Positions 8,065 through 15,847 of a stretch of 64,000 nt of DNA are shown here, one piece after another. The position numbers and the translations under genes were made by a program. This DNA comes from an uncultured Pelagibacteraceae bacterium (lineage in GTDB: Bacteria > Pseudomonadota > Alphaproteobacteria > Pelagibacterales > Pelagibacteraceae). The notes under the pieces are model-generated. The model was not told where the DNA came from. It saw only the letters and a program-made list of their open reading frames with translations, and made no database searches. Position 1 is the first letter of the stretch. Each line of letters opens with the position of its first letter. The stretch is from assembly GCA_902617825.1 (NCBI GenBank), contig CACMYE010000001.1:1-64000 (forward strand). The letters run 5' to 3'.

Positions 8065-10188
8065 ATGGATGCAGTTCAAAAAACACTAGAAAATAAAAAT
8101 AATACAAAAAGTATTATAAAATATTCATTGGTATTATTGGTTTTTATTGGAGCCTTATTTCTTTCAACTCAAAATGACGGACCATCAAAATTTCCTAAAG
8201 TTGTAACTGATGAATTTACTTTTACAGCGTGGGTAAATGAGGGGGAAGATTATCTAAAAAAAAATTACAGATGGATTACAAAAATTTTAGCAAACTACAT
8301 TAAAGCTGGTTATTATTTTTTAGAAGATTTTTTACTTGATTCACCTTGGATTTTAGTCGCCGCAATTTTAACTCTTCCTTGTTTTATAGTTGGTGGGCTA
8401 AAATTAGGCTTGTTTTCCTGCTTTGTAATTTATTTTTGGGGAGCTGTTGGATTATGGGAAGCATCTCTACAAACGGTTGCTTTGATGGGATTGTCAGTTT
8501 CCTTATGTGTATTTTTTGGAGTATTACTCGGAATAGCATGCTCTCAGAGTGATAGATTTGAAAATTTTATGAAACCTGTTTTGGATACTATGCAGGTTAT
8601 GCCTGCTTTTGTTTATTTGTTTCCTGCATTATTTTTTTTTGGAATCGGAGGGGCACCTGCAATATTGGCTACAATGATTTATTCAATGCCACCAATAATT
8701 CGACTAACCAACACTGGTATTCGGCAAGTTTCAAAAGAAACTGTAGAGTCTGCAACTTCATTTGGATCAAGTAAGTTGCAATTATTATTAAAAATTAAAA
8801 TTCCTATGTCACTGCCAAGCATTATGATGGGCATTAATCAAGTTATTATGATGGCGTTAGCTCTCGTTGTGTTAGCATGTTTTATTGGTGCAGAGGGGAT
8901 TGGTGGACAAGTTTGGCAAGCAATAAGAAGGCTTGATGTAGGATGGGCAATGGAAGGTGGTCTTTGTATTTTGTTCATGGCAATAATGTTTGATAGATTT
9001 AGTAAAGCTTGCAGTAATAAAGAAGATAAACTTCCATCAAATGTAAAAAAATTTCATTTGATTCCTCAAAATTTAGAAAAATATAAAATTGCAAGAATTT
9101 TGGAAATGCCTTTAGATATTACGAGCAAAATTATAGACTTTATTTGTATTAAAATTACAAATTATATTGCGATCTTCACAAGTATAGTAGTTTCAATTTT
9201 CAATAAAAATACTGCAAATGATATTGGTGAATTTATAAGTAGAAGATTTTATTTGATTCCGTCTTTGATAGCTTTATTTGTTATTTCATTCGTTGACTCG
9301 AATTTATATGAAATAGGAACTTTTCCTAAAGAGTGGAAACTATCTATAAGACAACCTATTTCTAATGCTGTGGAGTCGTTGACAGTCGATCCAGGCTTTA
9401 TTGCGTTTTCTAAAGGATTAAGAGGATTTGTTTATCTAAATTTGTTAAGGCCTTTAGATATATTTTTAACCCATACACCATGGTGGTATACATTAGCAGT
9501 TTTTGCAAGTATTGGTTATTTTACGGTTGGATTAAGATTTGCAATTATTACAATAATACTTTTGTTATTTATTGGAGCTTGTGGAATTTGGCCACAATCA
9601 ATGATTACATTATCCTCTGTTTTAGTTTCAGTATTGTTATGCTTTATAATAGGAGTTCCTCTTGGTATAATAGCTTCATACAGCGAAAGATTTAAAAATA
9701 TTCAAGATGTTGTGCTGGATGCCATGCAAACTCTTCCTTATTTTTGTTATTTAATTCCAGTTTTAATGTTTTTTGGAGGTGGAATAGTTTCTGCAGTTTT
9801 GGCCACAGTAATATATGCAATACCTCCTATAATAAGATTAACTGCGCTTGGATTAACTCAAGTATCTAGCACTTACTCAGAGGTATCAAGATCTTTTGGT
9901 GGATCCCTTTTGCAAACTCTAGGTAAAGTAAAATTTCCTTTAGCTGTGCCAAGTTTAGTAATAGGTTTTAATCAAACTGTAATAATGGCATTTGCAATGC
10001 AAATTGTTACTCCTCTTATAGGCGGAAAAGGACTTGGTCTAGAAGTTTTCAATGGATTAGCTAGATCAGATACTGGAAGAGGATTAGCAGCAGGTGTTGG
10101 AATAGTCCTTCTAGCAATTATAATTGATAGAATAAGTCTTGCTTGGACAAAGAAACAAAGAATAGCATTAGGTTTAGCTAAAAAATAA
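8065..10188 (+). CDS. proW: Glycine betaine/carnitine-type ABC permease, tandem double-domain ProW
   Basis: A 707-residue inner-membrane protein made of two ProW-like permease modules in one chain. The first EAA coupling loop is in SATSFGSSKLQLLLKIKIP (about residue 230), the second in VSRSFGGSLLQTLGKVKFP (about residue 615). Each is preceded by a similar membrane core (MQVMPAFVYLFPALFFFGIGG and MQTLPYFCYLIPVLMFFGGG). Classical ProW is about 350 residues and works as a homodimer, so this protein supplies both transmembrane domains itself. It is followed by proX and faces proV across 77 bp. Substrate could be betaine, carnitine, choline or DMSP; the adjacent carnitine genes favour betaine or carnitine. 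Confidence 0.9.
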   Translation: MDAVQKTLENKNNTKSIIKYSLVLLVFIGALFLSTQNDGPSKFPKVVTDEFTFTAWVNEGEDYLKKNYRWITKILANYIKAGYYFLEDFLLDSPWILVAAILTLPCFIVGGLKLGLFSCFVIYFWGAVGLWEASLQTVALMGLSVSLCVFFGVLLGIACSQSDRFENFMKPVLDTMQVMPAFVYLFPALFFFGIGGAPAILATMIYSMPPIIRLTNTGIRQVSKETVESATSFGSSKLQLLLKIKIPMSLPSIMMGINQVIMMALALVVLACFIGAEGIGGQVWQAIRRLDVGWAMEGGLCILFMAIMFDRFSKACSNKEDKLPSNVKKFHLIPQNLEKYKIARILEMPLDITSKIIDFICIKITNYIAIFTSIVVSIFNKNTANDIGEFISRRFYLIPSLIALFVISFVDSNLYEIGTFPKEWKLSIRQPISNAVESLTVDPGFIAFSKGLRGFVYLNLLRPLDIFLTHTPWWYTLAVFASIGYFTVGLRFAIITIILLLFIGACGIWPQSMITLSSVLVSVLLCFIIGVPLGIIASYSERFKNIQDVVLDAMQTLPYFCYLIPVLMFFGGGIVSAVLATVIYAIPPIIRLTALGLTQVSSTYSEVSRSFGGSLLQTLGKVKFPLAVPSLVIGFNQTVIMAFAMQIVTPLIGGKGLGLEVFNGLARSDTGRGLAAGVGIVLLAIIIDRISLAWTKKQRIALGLAKK

Positions 10189-10365
10189 ATGAACAAAAAA
10201 ATTGTTAAAGGTATTGATCGTATAATCCCAAAAAAACCATAAATATGGTCAATTGATCGCATTTTAGTTATATAAATACTCTAAAATTTGAAATTATATA
10301 GAGTTTACATTCACTCATTTTTTACGTTAAAATAATTTTTTAAATTTAAAAAGAAGGTAAAATAT
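10189..10365. other. proW-proX intergenic region with short repeats
   Basis: The 177-bp gap contains a direct repeat ATTGATCG (near 10213 and 10252), a small palindrome CCATAAATATGG between them, and an inverted repeat ACTCTA/TAGAGT (10278-10283 and 10299-10304). A good ribosome-binding site (AGAAGG) precedes the proX ATG. The repeats could be operator or processing elements, or a separate proX promoter; no known riboswitch is recognised. Confidence 0.3.
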
Positions 10366-11376
10366 ATGAAGTTATCAAAGACAATATCGGCACTTTGTTT
10401 ATCTTTAGTGCTAATGATAAGTAGTTTTGGAACAGCTAATGCTAAAAGACTACATGCTGCTATTGCTGACTGGACAGGTGGAATAATCACTTGTGAAGTT
10501 GCTGTAGCAATTCTCGAGAGAGAAATGGGTTATAAGGTTAAACAAACCGTATTTCCTTCAGGAACTGGTCTATGGGAAGCAATTGCAGCAGGAGAATTGG
10601 ATTTTGCTTGCGAAAGTTGGCCAAGTTATGCTGAAGCAGATGATGTAATGTTTAATGAAGATTTAATTTATGACGGTAAAGTAGTAAAATCTTATAAGGG
10701 AGATGGAACAGTTGACCTTTTAGGAACTACTGGAATTATTGGTATGTCAGATTACTGGATTCCGAAATATGCTGCAGATGAATTGGGCATTAAAACTTGG
10801 AAAGACCTAAACAAGCACAAAGCTAAATTTGCAACTATTGAGACAGGTGGTAAAGGTAGATTAATTGGTTGTCCAGTAGCTGGTTGGAACTGTCATGACC
10901 AAAAAAGACTTGATCTTTTAGGTATTGATTTTCAAGCAGATGAATTAGGCACAGAAGCTGCTGCAATTGCAGAAGCAAAAGCTGCTTACATGAGAAAAGA
11001 ACCTTTCTTATTATACTTATGGTCACCACATTGGTTTTTTGGAGAGTTTGACATGGTAGGTGTTCAGCTTCCTGAGTATGCAACATGTGAAGGTGATACA
11101 TTTACAGAAGCAAATAACTGGAAAACTTGCGGTACAAAAGGATGGCCAGCAACTGGTTGGGACAAAGACTATACCATGAATTATGGAAATCCTGCTACTT
11201 TTGCTAAAGCGGAACATTCTGAAGCAAAAGCTTTTTTTGAAAAAATGAAATTAGAAAATATTGACCAAGCTAAAATGTTAGTTCAAGTTGATATCAAAAA
11301 AAGAGATGTTAAAGAAGTAGTTAACGAATGGTTAGACAACAATCCTGATAAATGGAAAAGTTGGTTACCTAATTAA
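10366..11376 (+). CDS. proX: Glycine betaine/carnitine-type ABC substrate-binding protein (ProX)
   Basis: A 336-residue periplasmic binding protein of the OpuAC family. It has a clear signal peptide ending near GTANA-K (about residue 27). Tryptophan-rich segments, IADWTGGIIT, FACESWPSY and WSPHWFF, fit the aromatic cage that binds trimethylammonium groups. It delivers ligand to the proW/proV machinery. A strong transcription terminator follows at 11401. Substrate range (betaine, carnitine, DMSP) cannot be fixed from sequence; nearby carnitine genes suggest carnitine or betaine. Confidence 0.9.
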   Translation: MKLSKTISALCLSLVLMISSFGTANAKRLHAAIADWTGGIITCEVAVAILEREMGYKVKQTVFPSGTGLWEAIAAGELDFACESWPSYAEADDVMFNEDLIYDGKVVKSYKGDGTVDLLGTTGIIGMSDYWIPKYAADELGIKTWKDLNKHKAKFATIETGGKGRLIGCPVAGWNCHDQKRLDLLGIDFQADELGTEAAAIAEAKAAYMRKEPFLLYLWSPHWFFGEFDMVGVQLPEYATCEGDTFTEANNWKTCGTKGWPATGWDKDYTMNYGNPATFAKAEHSEAKAFFEKMKLENIDQAKMLVQVDIKKRDVKEVVNEWLDNNPDKWKSWLPN

Positions 11377-11400
11377 TTATTTCGTATTATATTTAAAATT

Positions 11401-11429
11401 AAGGCCCTGTTCATCAGGGCCTTTTTTTT
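11401..11429 (+). terminator. Rho-independent terminator after proX
   Basis: An AAGGCCCTG arm, a TTCAT loop and a CAGGGCCTT arm are followed by an uninterrupted T-run. It lies 25 bp past the proX stop and closes the proW-proX transcript before the SDR gene. Confidence 0.95.
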
Positions 11430-11487
11430 ATCTTTTTTAAACTAATAATTATGATGTTTTTTTTAAATTAAAACATTAAGATAAAAA

Positions 11488-12276
11488 ATGACCAATCAAT
11501 CTTTAAAAAATAGAAAAATCCTTATATCCGCCGGTGCTTCTGGTATTGGTTGGGCTACAACTAAAATTTGTTTATCGAGAGGAGCAACTGTTTTTATTTG
11601 TGACATAAATAAAAAATATTTAACTAAAACTAAAAAACACCCTCTTTATAATAAAAAACTTTTTATTCAAGAGTGTGATGCATCAAATGAAGATCAAGTA
11701 ATAAAATTTTTTAAAATTATTAGAAAGAAAACTAAAAAAATTGATGCTTTAATTAATAATGTTGGTGTAGCAGGACCTACTGGATCTTTTGAAAAATTAA
11801 AATCTAAAGACTGGGAAAATACTTTACATGTGGATGTTAATAGTCATTTTTATTTTACAAAACAGGCTATACCTTTAATTAAAAAGTCTAAAAATGGTTC
11901 GATCGTGAATATCTCCTCGACAGCGGGAATACTTGGTTTTCCGCTACGGTCTCCTTACGCAGCAAGTAAATGGGCAATCATTGGTGTTACAAAAACTTTA
12001 GCAATGGAGCTTGGGAAGTTCAATATTAGAGTTAATGCCGTTTGTCCTGGCACCATAAAAGGTGATCGGATGAGGAGAGTTATAAAAGACAAGGCAAAAT
12101 TTACCAAAGTTTCTTCTAAAGTGATTGAAAAAGATTTTATTTCTATGAGTTCAATGAAGCAATGGATCTTGGAGGAAGATATAGGAAAAATGTGTTCTTT
12201 TTTAATTTCAGATGATTCATTGAGAGTTTCAGGACAAGTGATCTCTGTAGATGGTCACACAGAAAGAAATGATTAA
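11488..12276 (+). CDS. Short-chain dehydrogenase/reductase (SDR)
   Basis: A classical SDR of 262 residues. The cofactor loop is SAGASGIG (about residue 15), NNVGVAG is the NNAG-type motif, and the catalytic Ser/Tyr/Lys lie in NISSTAG and YAASK. Its stop lies 1 bp from the convergent carnitine-type dehydrogenase stop. In this context it could oxidise D-carnitine or act on the 3-hydroxybutyrate/acetoacetate released by carnitine cleavage, but that is inference only. Confidence 0.85.
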   Translation: MTNQSLKNRKILISAGASGIGWATTKICLSRGATVFICDINKKYLTKTKKHPLYNKKLFIQECDASNEDQVIKFFKIIRKKTKKIDALINNVGVAGPTGSFEKLKSKDWENTLHVDVNSHFYFTKQAIPLIKKSKNGSIVNISSTAGILGFPLRSPYAASKWAIIGVTKTLAMELGKFNIRVNAVCPGTIKGDRMRRVIKDKAKFTKVSSKVIEKDFISMSSMKQWILEEDIGKMCSFLISDDSLRVSGQVISVDGHTERND

Positions 12277-12277
12277 A

Positions 12278-13219
12278 TTATCTCAGTTGTTTTTCGTATT
12301 TTTTTCTAAGTTTTTGTAATTCAACTAGATACTCATCTCTTATATTTGAAATTTTTTCAACTGTTTTACCCTTAGACTGTTTTTTTGTTCCCTCAACTAA
12401 TCTATTAATCAATCTTTTTGAAAGTCTGGGAGCTTTCAACTTTGTCCATGGAAGTTTTAATGCTGGACCAAATTGCTCTAACATATGTTTCATTCCAGAT
12501 TTGCCTCCTGCTAAGTGAAAGGTCAGAAAAGTTCCCATTAAAGACCATCTTAATCCAGGTCCATCCTCTATGGCTCTATCAAGATCCTTGGTTGTTGCAA
12601 AGCCTTCATTAATTATATGAAGCCCTTCTCTCCATAGAGCTTCTTGTAATCTATCAGAAAGATATCCTGGCAGTTCATTTTTAACCATTATTGGATTCAT
12701 TGAAATAGATTGGTAAAATTTTTTTGCTTTATTTATAAATTTGTTAGAAGTTTTTTTGCCTGGTACAATTTCAACAGCTGGAAGTAAATATACCGGATTA
12801 AATGGATGACCTATTAATCCTCTTTTAGGGTTTTTGCATTTTGAGTAAATTCTGGTTGGTAATAAACCAGACGAACTGGAGGCAATAATAGAATTTTTTT
12901 TAGAATATTTACCAATTAGACTTATTAAATTAGTTTTTAATGAATAGTTTTCTGAAGCACATTCTTGAATAAAATCTGCATCTTTTAAAGCATCCTCTAT
13001 GGACGTAAAATATTTTAAATTTTTAATATTAAGTTTTTTTTTATTAAAAAGTTTTTTTACATATGGCCATGTTCTTTTAACCTCAGTTACTAAACTTGTT
13101 TTTAATTTAAGATCTTTATCAAATGCATTAACAATTTTGTTATGCGCTAAACATCGAATTATCCACCCTGTTCCGATTACTCCAGTTCCAATGACTGCAA
13201 CCTTTTTTATGTTAGACAT
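12278..13219 (-). CDS. 3-hydroxyacyl-CoA dehydrogenase family, probable L-carnitine 3-dehydrogenase
   Basis: A 313-residue NAD-dependent enzyme with an N-terminal Rossmann motif (VIGTGVIGTGW) and an HPFNPVYLLPAVEIVPG block typical of 3-hydroxyacyl-CoA/carnitine dehydrogenases. Its translation start overlaps the stop of the upstream BKACE gene by 1 nt. That pairing (dehydrogenase plus dehydrocarnitine cleavage enzyme, with a thioesterase gene alongside) is the known carnitine-to-betaine gene set, in which this enzyme oxidises L-carnitine to 3-dehydrocarnitine. In several alphaproteobacteria the thioesterase is fused to this protein; here it is separate. Confidence 0.8.
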   Translation of the reverse strand: MSNIKKVAVIGTGVIGTGWIIRCLAHNKIVNAFDKDLKLKTSLVTEVKRTWPYVKKLFNKKKLNIKNLKYFTSIEDALKDADFIQECASENYSLKTNLISLIGKYSKKNSIIASSSSGLLPTRIYSKCKNPKRGLIGHPFNPVYLLPAVEIVPGKKTSNKFINKAKKFYQSISMNPIMVKNELPGYLSDRLQEALWREGLHIINEGFATTKDLDRAIEDGPGLRWSLMGTFLTFHLAGGKSGMKHMLEQFGPALKLPWTKLKAPRLSKRLINRLVEGTKKQSKGKTVEKISNIRDEYLVELQKLRKKYEKQLR

Positions 13220-14106
13220 TACTTGTGTTTAACAAGCTTTAATTTATCTCTAGTTTCTGCAGGTGTCATTGGTGAAAAACCAATTTCATCCGCAATTCTA
13301 ATTGCTTTTTCAACAAGCTGGGCATTTGTTGCTAATTTCCCTTTTGATAAATATAAGTTATCTTCAAGGCCAACCCTTGGATTTCCACCCATTAAAATAG
13401 TTTGAGCAACAAATGGCATTTCGTTTTTTGAAATTGCAAAACCAGACCAAATACCCTCTTTCGGCATAATATCTTTCATTGCTTGCATCGCTAAAGTTGT
13501 TGCCGGTGCTCCCCAAGGAATTCCTAAGCACATTTGAAACATTGGCGGGTCACTTAATAATCCTTCTTTATAAAGTTGTGCTCCAAACCACATATTTCCT
13601 AAATCAAATGCCTCTATTTCGGGCTTAACATTTATATCTTTAAGTTTCTTTGCAGCTTTTCTTAAATCATTTGGAGTATTAACTGTAATCACTGAGCTGT
13701 CTCCAAAATTTAGTGTTCCTGCATCTAATGTACATATTTCAGGTAAAAATTGTTCGGCATTTGCAATTCTTTCCATAACATTTGCCATATCTGTCATGGG
13801 ACCAAAATCTAAGGGATTGTCACCTTGTCCAATATCCAGATCTCCGCCCATACCAGTTGTTAGATTTAAAATTACATCAGTATCACTTGATCTTACTCTA
13901 TCTACAACTTCTTTATAAAGTTCCAATCTTCGACTTGGTGTACCATCCTCTTCTCTAACATGAATGTGAGCGATTGCTGCGCCAGCTTTTGCTGCTTCAA
14001 TTGAGGCTATAGCAATTTGTTCAGGTGTTTTAGGTAAATCAGGATGTTTACTTGCTGTATCACCAGATCCTGTGATAGCGCATGATATGAAAACCTTATT
14101 GCTCAT
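13219..14106 (-). CDS. Beta-keto acid cleavage enzyme (BKACE/DUF849), probable dehydrocarnitine cleavage enzyme
   Basis: A 295-residue zinc-dependent enzyme of the 3-keto-5-aminohexanoate cleavage family. The metal-binding pair is in IAHIHVREEDG (about residue 46) and NLTTGMGGD is the family substrate loop. Family members transfer an acyl part of a beta-keto acid to acetyl-CoA; the carnitine branch converts dehydrocarnitine plus acetyl-CoA to betainyl-CoA plus acetoacetate. The direct overlap with the carnitine-type dehydrogenase supports that branch. It is divergent from the thioesterase gene 47 bp away. Confidence 0.85.
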   Translation of the reverse strand: MSNKVFISCAITGSGDTASKHPDLPKTPEQIAIASIEAAKAGAAIAHIHVREEDGTPSRRLELYKEVVDRVRSSDTDVILNLTTGMGGDLDIGQGDNPLDFGPMTDMANVMERIANAEQFLPEICTLDAGTLNFGDSSVITVNTPNDLRKAAKKLKDINVKPEIEAFDLGNMWFGAQLYKEGLLSDPPMFQMCLGIPWGAPATTLAMQAMKDIMPKEGIWSGFAISKNEMPFVAQTILMGGNPRVGLEDNLYLSKGKLATNAQLVEKAIRIADEIGFSPMTPAETRDKLKLVKHK

Positions 14107-14153
14107 TTAAGTATCAGTATATAATATAATAAAATCTCAAGGGAAATAAAAAA

Positions 14154-14621
14154 ATGTCATTTCATATAACTAACAAAATTATTAAAAAAGAATGGACCGA
14201 TTACAATAATCATATGAATGTGGCTTACTATGTACTGGTATTTGATGAAGCTTGGGAAGTAATGTTACAAAAATTTAAAATGGGAGAAAATTCAGCAAAA
14301 ACCACTGAAATGAGTACGATGGTTGTTGAAACTTACATAACTTATAACAATGAAGTCAAAGAGGGTGAAGCAGTTGATATATTTTTAACTTATTTTGATC
14401 ACGATAAAAAAAGACTACATTATAGATTGGAAATGATCGAAAAATCATCCAAAAAATTATCAGCAACAATAGAATTGTTATCTTTATATGTTAATCTTAA
14501 AGAAAGAAAAGTTTCAGAGTTTGAAAATGAAAAAGTAAATTTAATGAAAAAATTTATTAATGAAAATGAAAATAATTTTAATAAAGAGAATTTAAAATTT
14601 TTATCAAAACTAAAAAAATAA
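14154..14621 (+). CDS. Hot-dog thioesterase, probable betainyl-CoA thioesterase
   Basis: A 155-residue 4HBT-type hot-dog protein. The active-site helix reads KEWTDYNNHMNVAYY near the N terminus, the usual W-x-DYNxHMN pattern of acyl-CoA thioesterases. It is divergent from the BKACE and carnitine dehydrogenase genes, and in the carnitine pathway such an enzyme releases glycine betaine from betainyl-CoA. Substrate is inferred from this neighbourhood. Confidence 0.8.
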   Translation: MSFHITNKIIKKEWTDYNNHMNVAYYVLVFDEAWEVMLQKFKMGENSAKTTEMSTMVVETYITYNNEVKEGEAVDIFLTYFDHDKKRLHYRLEMIEKSSKKLSATIELLSLYVNLKERKVSEFENEKVNLMKKFINENENNFNKENLKFLSKLKK

Positions 14622-14622
14622 T

Positions 14623-14958
14623 TTAATGATTACTATTCATGGTATTTACAATAAAAACACCAATTATAATTAAAGCTAAACCTATAATTGTGGGAATATT
14701 CGGAATTTGTTTATATTTGAAAATTCCTAACAGTGATAGAGCTACAATACCTACACCTGACCAAGTTGCATAAGTAATTCCTATAGGTAAAATTTTCATC
14801 ACATGAGACATTGTGTACATACAAATTATTATTGCTACTACGCATACTAACGAGGGAACAAATTTTGTGAAGCCTTCTGTTGCTTTAAGTGTGCCTGTCG
14901 AAATAATTTCACCAGCTATAGCAATAGCTAATAATACATATGCTTGAGCTAAGGTCAT
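14623..14958 (-). CDS. Small multidrug resistance (SMR/EmrE-type) transporter
   Basis: A 111-residue protein with four hydrophobic helices. The conserved acidic residue of helix 1 is in AIAIAGEIISTGTLKATEGFT and helix 3 carries ITYATWSGVGIV, both SMR hallmarks. SMR proteins exchange protons for quaternary cations; EmrE homologues are reported to move betaine and choline, so in this betaine/carnitine neighbourhood it may export or balance a quaternary amine. It is convergent with the thioesterase, 1 bp apart. Confidence 0.9.
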   Translation of the reverse strand: MTLAQAYVLLAIAIAGEIISTGTLKATEGFTKFVPSLVCVVAIIICMYTMSHVMKILPIGITYATWSGVGIVALSLLGIFKYKQIPNIPTIIGLALIIIGVFIVNTMNSNH

Positions 14959-15009
14959 TGTTGCTTATACATTTTGACAAAATAAAGATCTAGTATTAAG
15001 TTGGTTCTA

Positions 15010-15837
15010 ATGGATATCAAAATGCTATCAGGCGCTCTTGGAGCTGAGGTTTCAGGTATTAATTTAAAAGATTCTTCCTTTGAAAATTGGAATAAAATTA
15101 ATGATCTTTTGTTAGAGCATAAAGCATTATTTTTTAGAGATCAAAATATTACTTCTGAAGAGCAAATAAAACTTGCTAAAAGATTTGGTCCATTAGAAAA
15201 ACATATATATGTAAAAGGAAGAGAAAATTATCCTGAGATTTTAAGAATTATAAAAGAACCAGATGAAAAGCGTCAATGGGGTGAAACTTGGCATACAGAT
15301 GTTAGTTATAACCCAAAACCAACGAAAGTTATTATTTTAAGATCATTAAAAATTCCTCCAGTAGGTGGAGATACAATGTTTTCAAATATGGAAATAGCAT
15401 ATGAAACATTAGATGAAAAAATTAAAAATAAAATAAAAAATAAAAAAGCTGTGCATAGTTCTCTTGGTGCCGCAGCATTTACAGAAGCTTATAAAGCTAT
15501 GGAAGGAAATGGAAATTTAGACGAATATTCAAATGCGCATCCTATGGTAAGGACACATCCAGAAACTGGTAAAAAAATCTTATATGTAAATTCAATGTAT
15601 ACAAAAAAAATTCTAGATACTGATGATCAAGAAAGTGATGAGATATTAAATGAAATATTTATACATCAAGAGAGGTTAGATTTTACATGCAGATTTAAAT
15701 GGTCTGAAAACGCAGTAGCGATATGGGACAATAGAAGTACCTTGCATCAAGGTCTTACAGATTTCTTTCCAGGAAGAGGTTTAGGGCATGAAAGAATAAT
15801 GGATCGTATTGCCGTTGAAGGCGATCATCCCCTTTAG
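15010..15837 (+). CDS. TauD/TfdA family Fe(II)/2-oxoglutarate dioxygenase
   Basis: About 275 residues from the ATG at 15010 (a TTG at 15001 would add three residues). The iron-binding HxD is in WHTDVSY near residue 95 and the distal histidine in AIWDNRSTLHQG, followed by RIMDRI with the 2-oxoglutarate arginine. This matches TauD-type dioxygenases, which hydroxylate taurine, other sulfonates, chlorophenoxyacetates or amines. It is 10 bp upstream of the GMC oxidoreductase gene, so both may act on one substrate. It lacks the extra N-terminal domain of gamma-butyrobetaine hydroxylases. Confidence 0.85.
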   Translation: MDIKMLSGALGAEVSGINLKDSSFENWNKINDLLLEHKALFFRDQNITSEEQIKLAKRFGPLEKHIYVKGRENYPEILRIIKEPDEKRQWGETWHTDVSYNPKPTKVIILRSLKIPPVGGDTMFSNMEIAYETLDEKIKNKIKNKKAVHSSLGAAAFTEAYKAMEGNGNLDEYSNAHPMVRTHPETGKKILYVNSMYTKKILDTDDQESDEILNEIFIHQERLDFTCRFKWSENAVAIWDNRSTLHQGLTDFFPGRGLGHERIMDRIAVEGDHPL

Positions 15838-15847
15838 GTAAATAGCT

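Noticed and set aside
9480-9695. Short ORFs lying inside larger genes in other frames
   Set aside because: These lie inside well-supported genes, lack ribosome-binding sites and show no domain; they are overlaps by chance.
10189-10365. A riboswitch upstream of proX
   Set aside because: Only short repeats and a small palindrome are present; no recognised aptamer pattern could be found by eye.
15010-15837. Gamma-butyrobetaine hydroxylase of carnitine synthesis
   Set aside because: It has the simple TauD layout and lacks the N-terminal domain of gamma-butyrobetaine hydroxylases, although the location near carnitine genes made this tempting.
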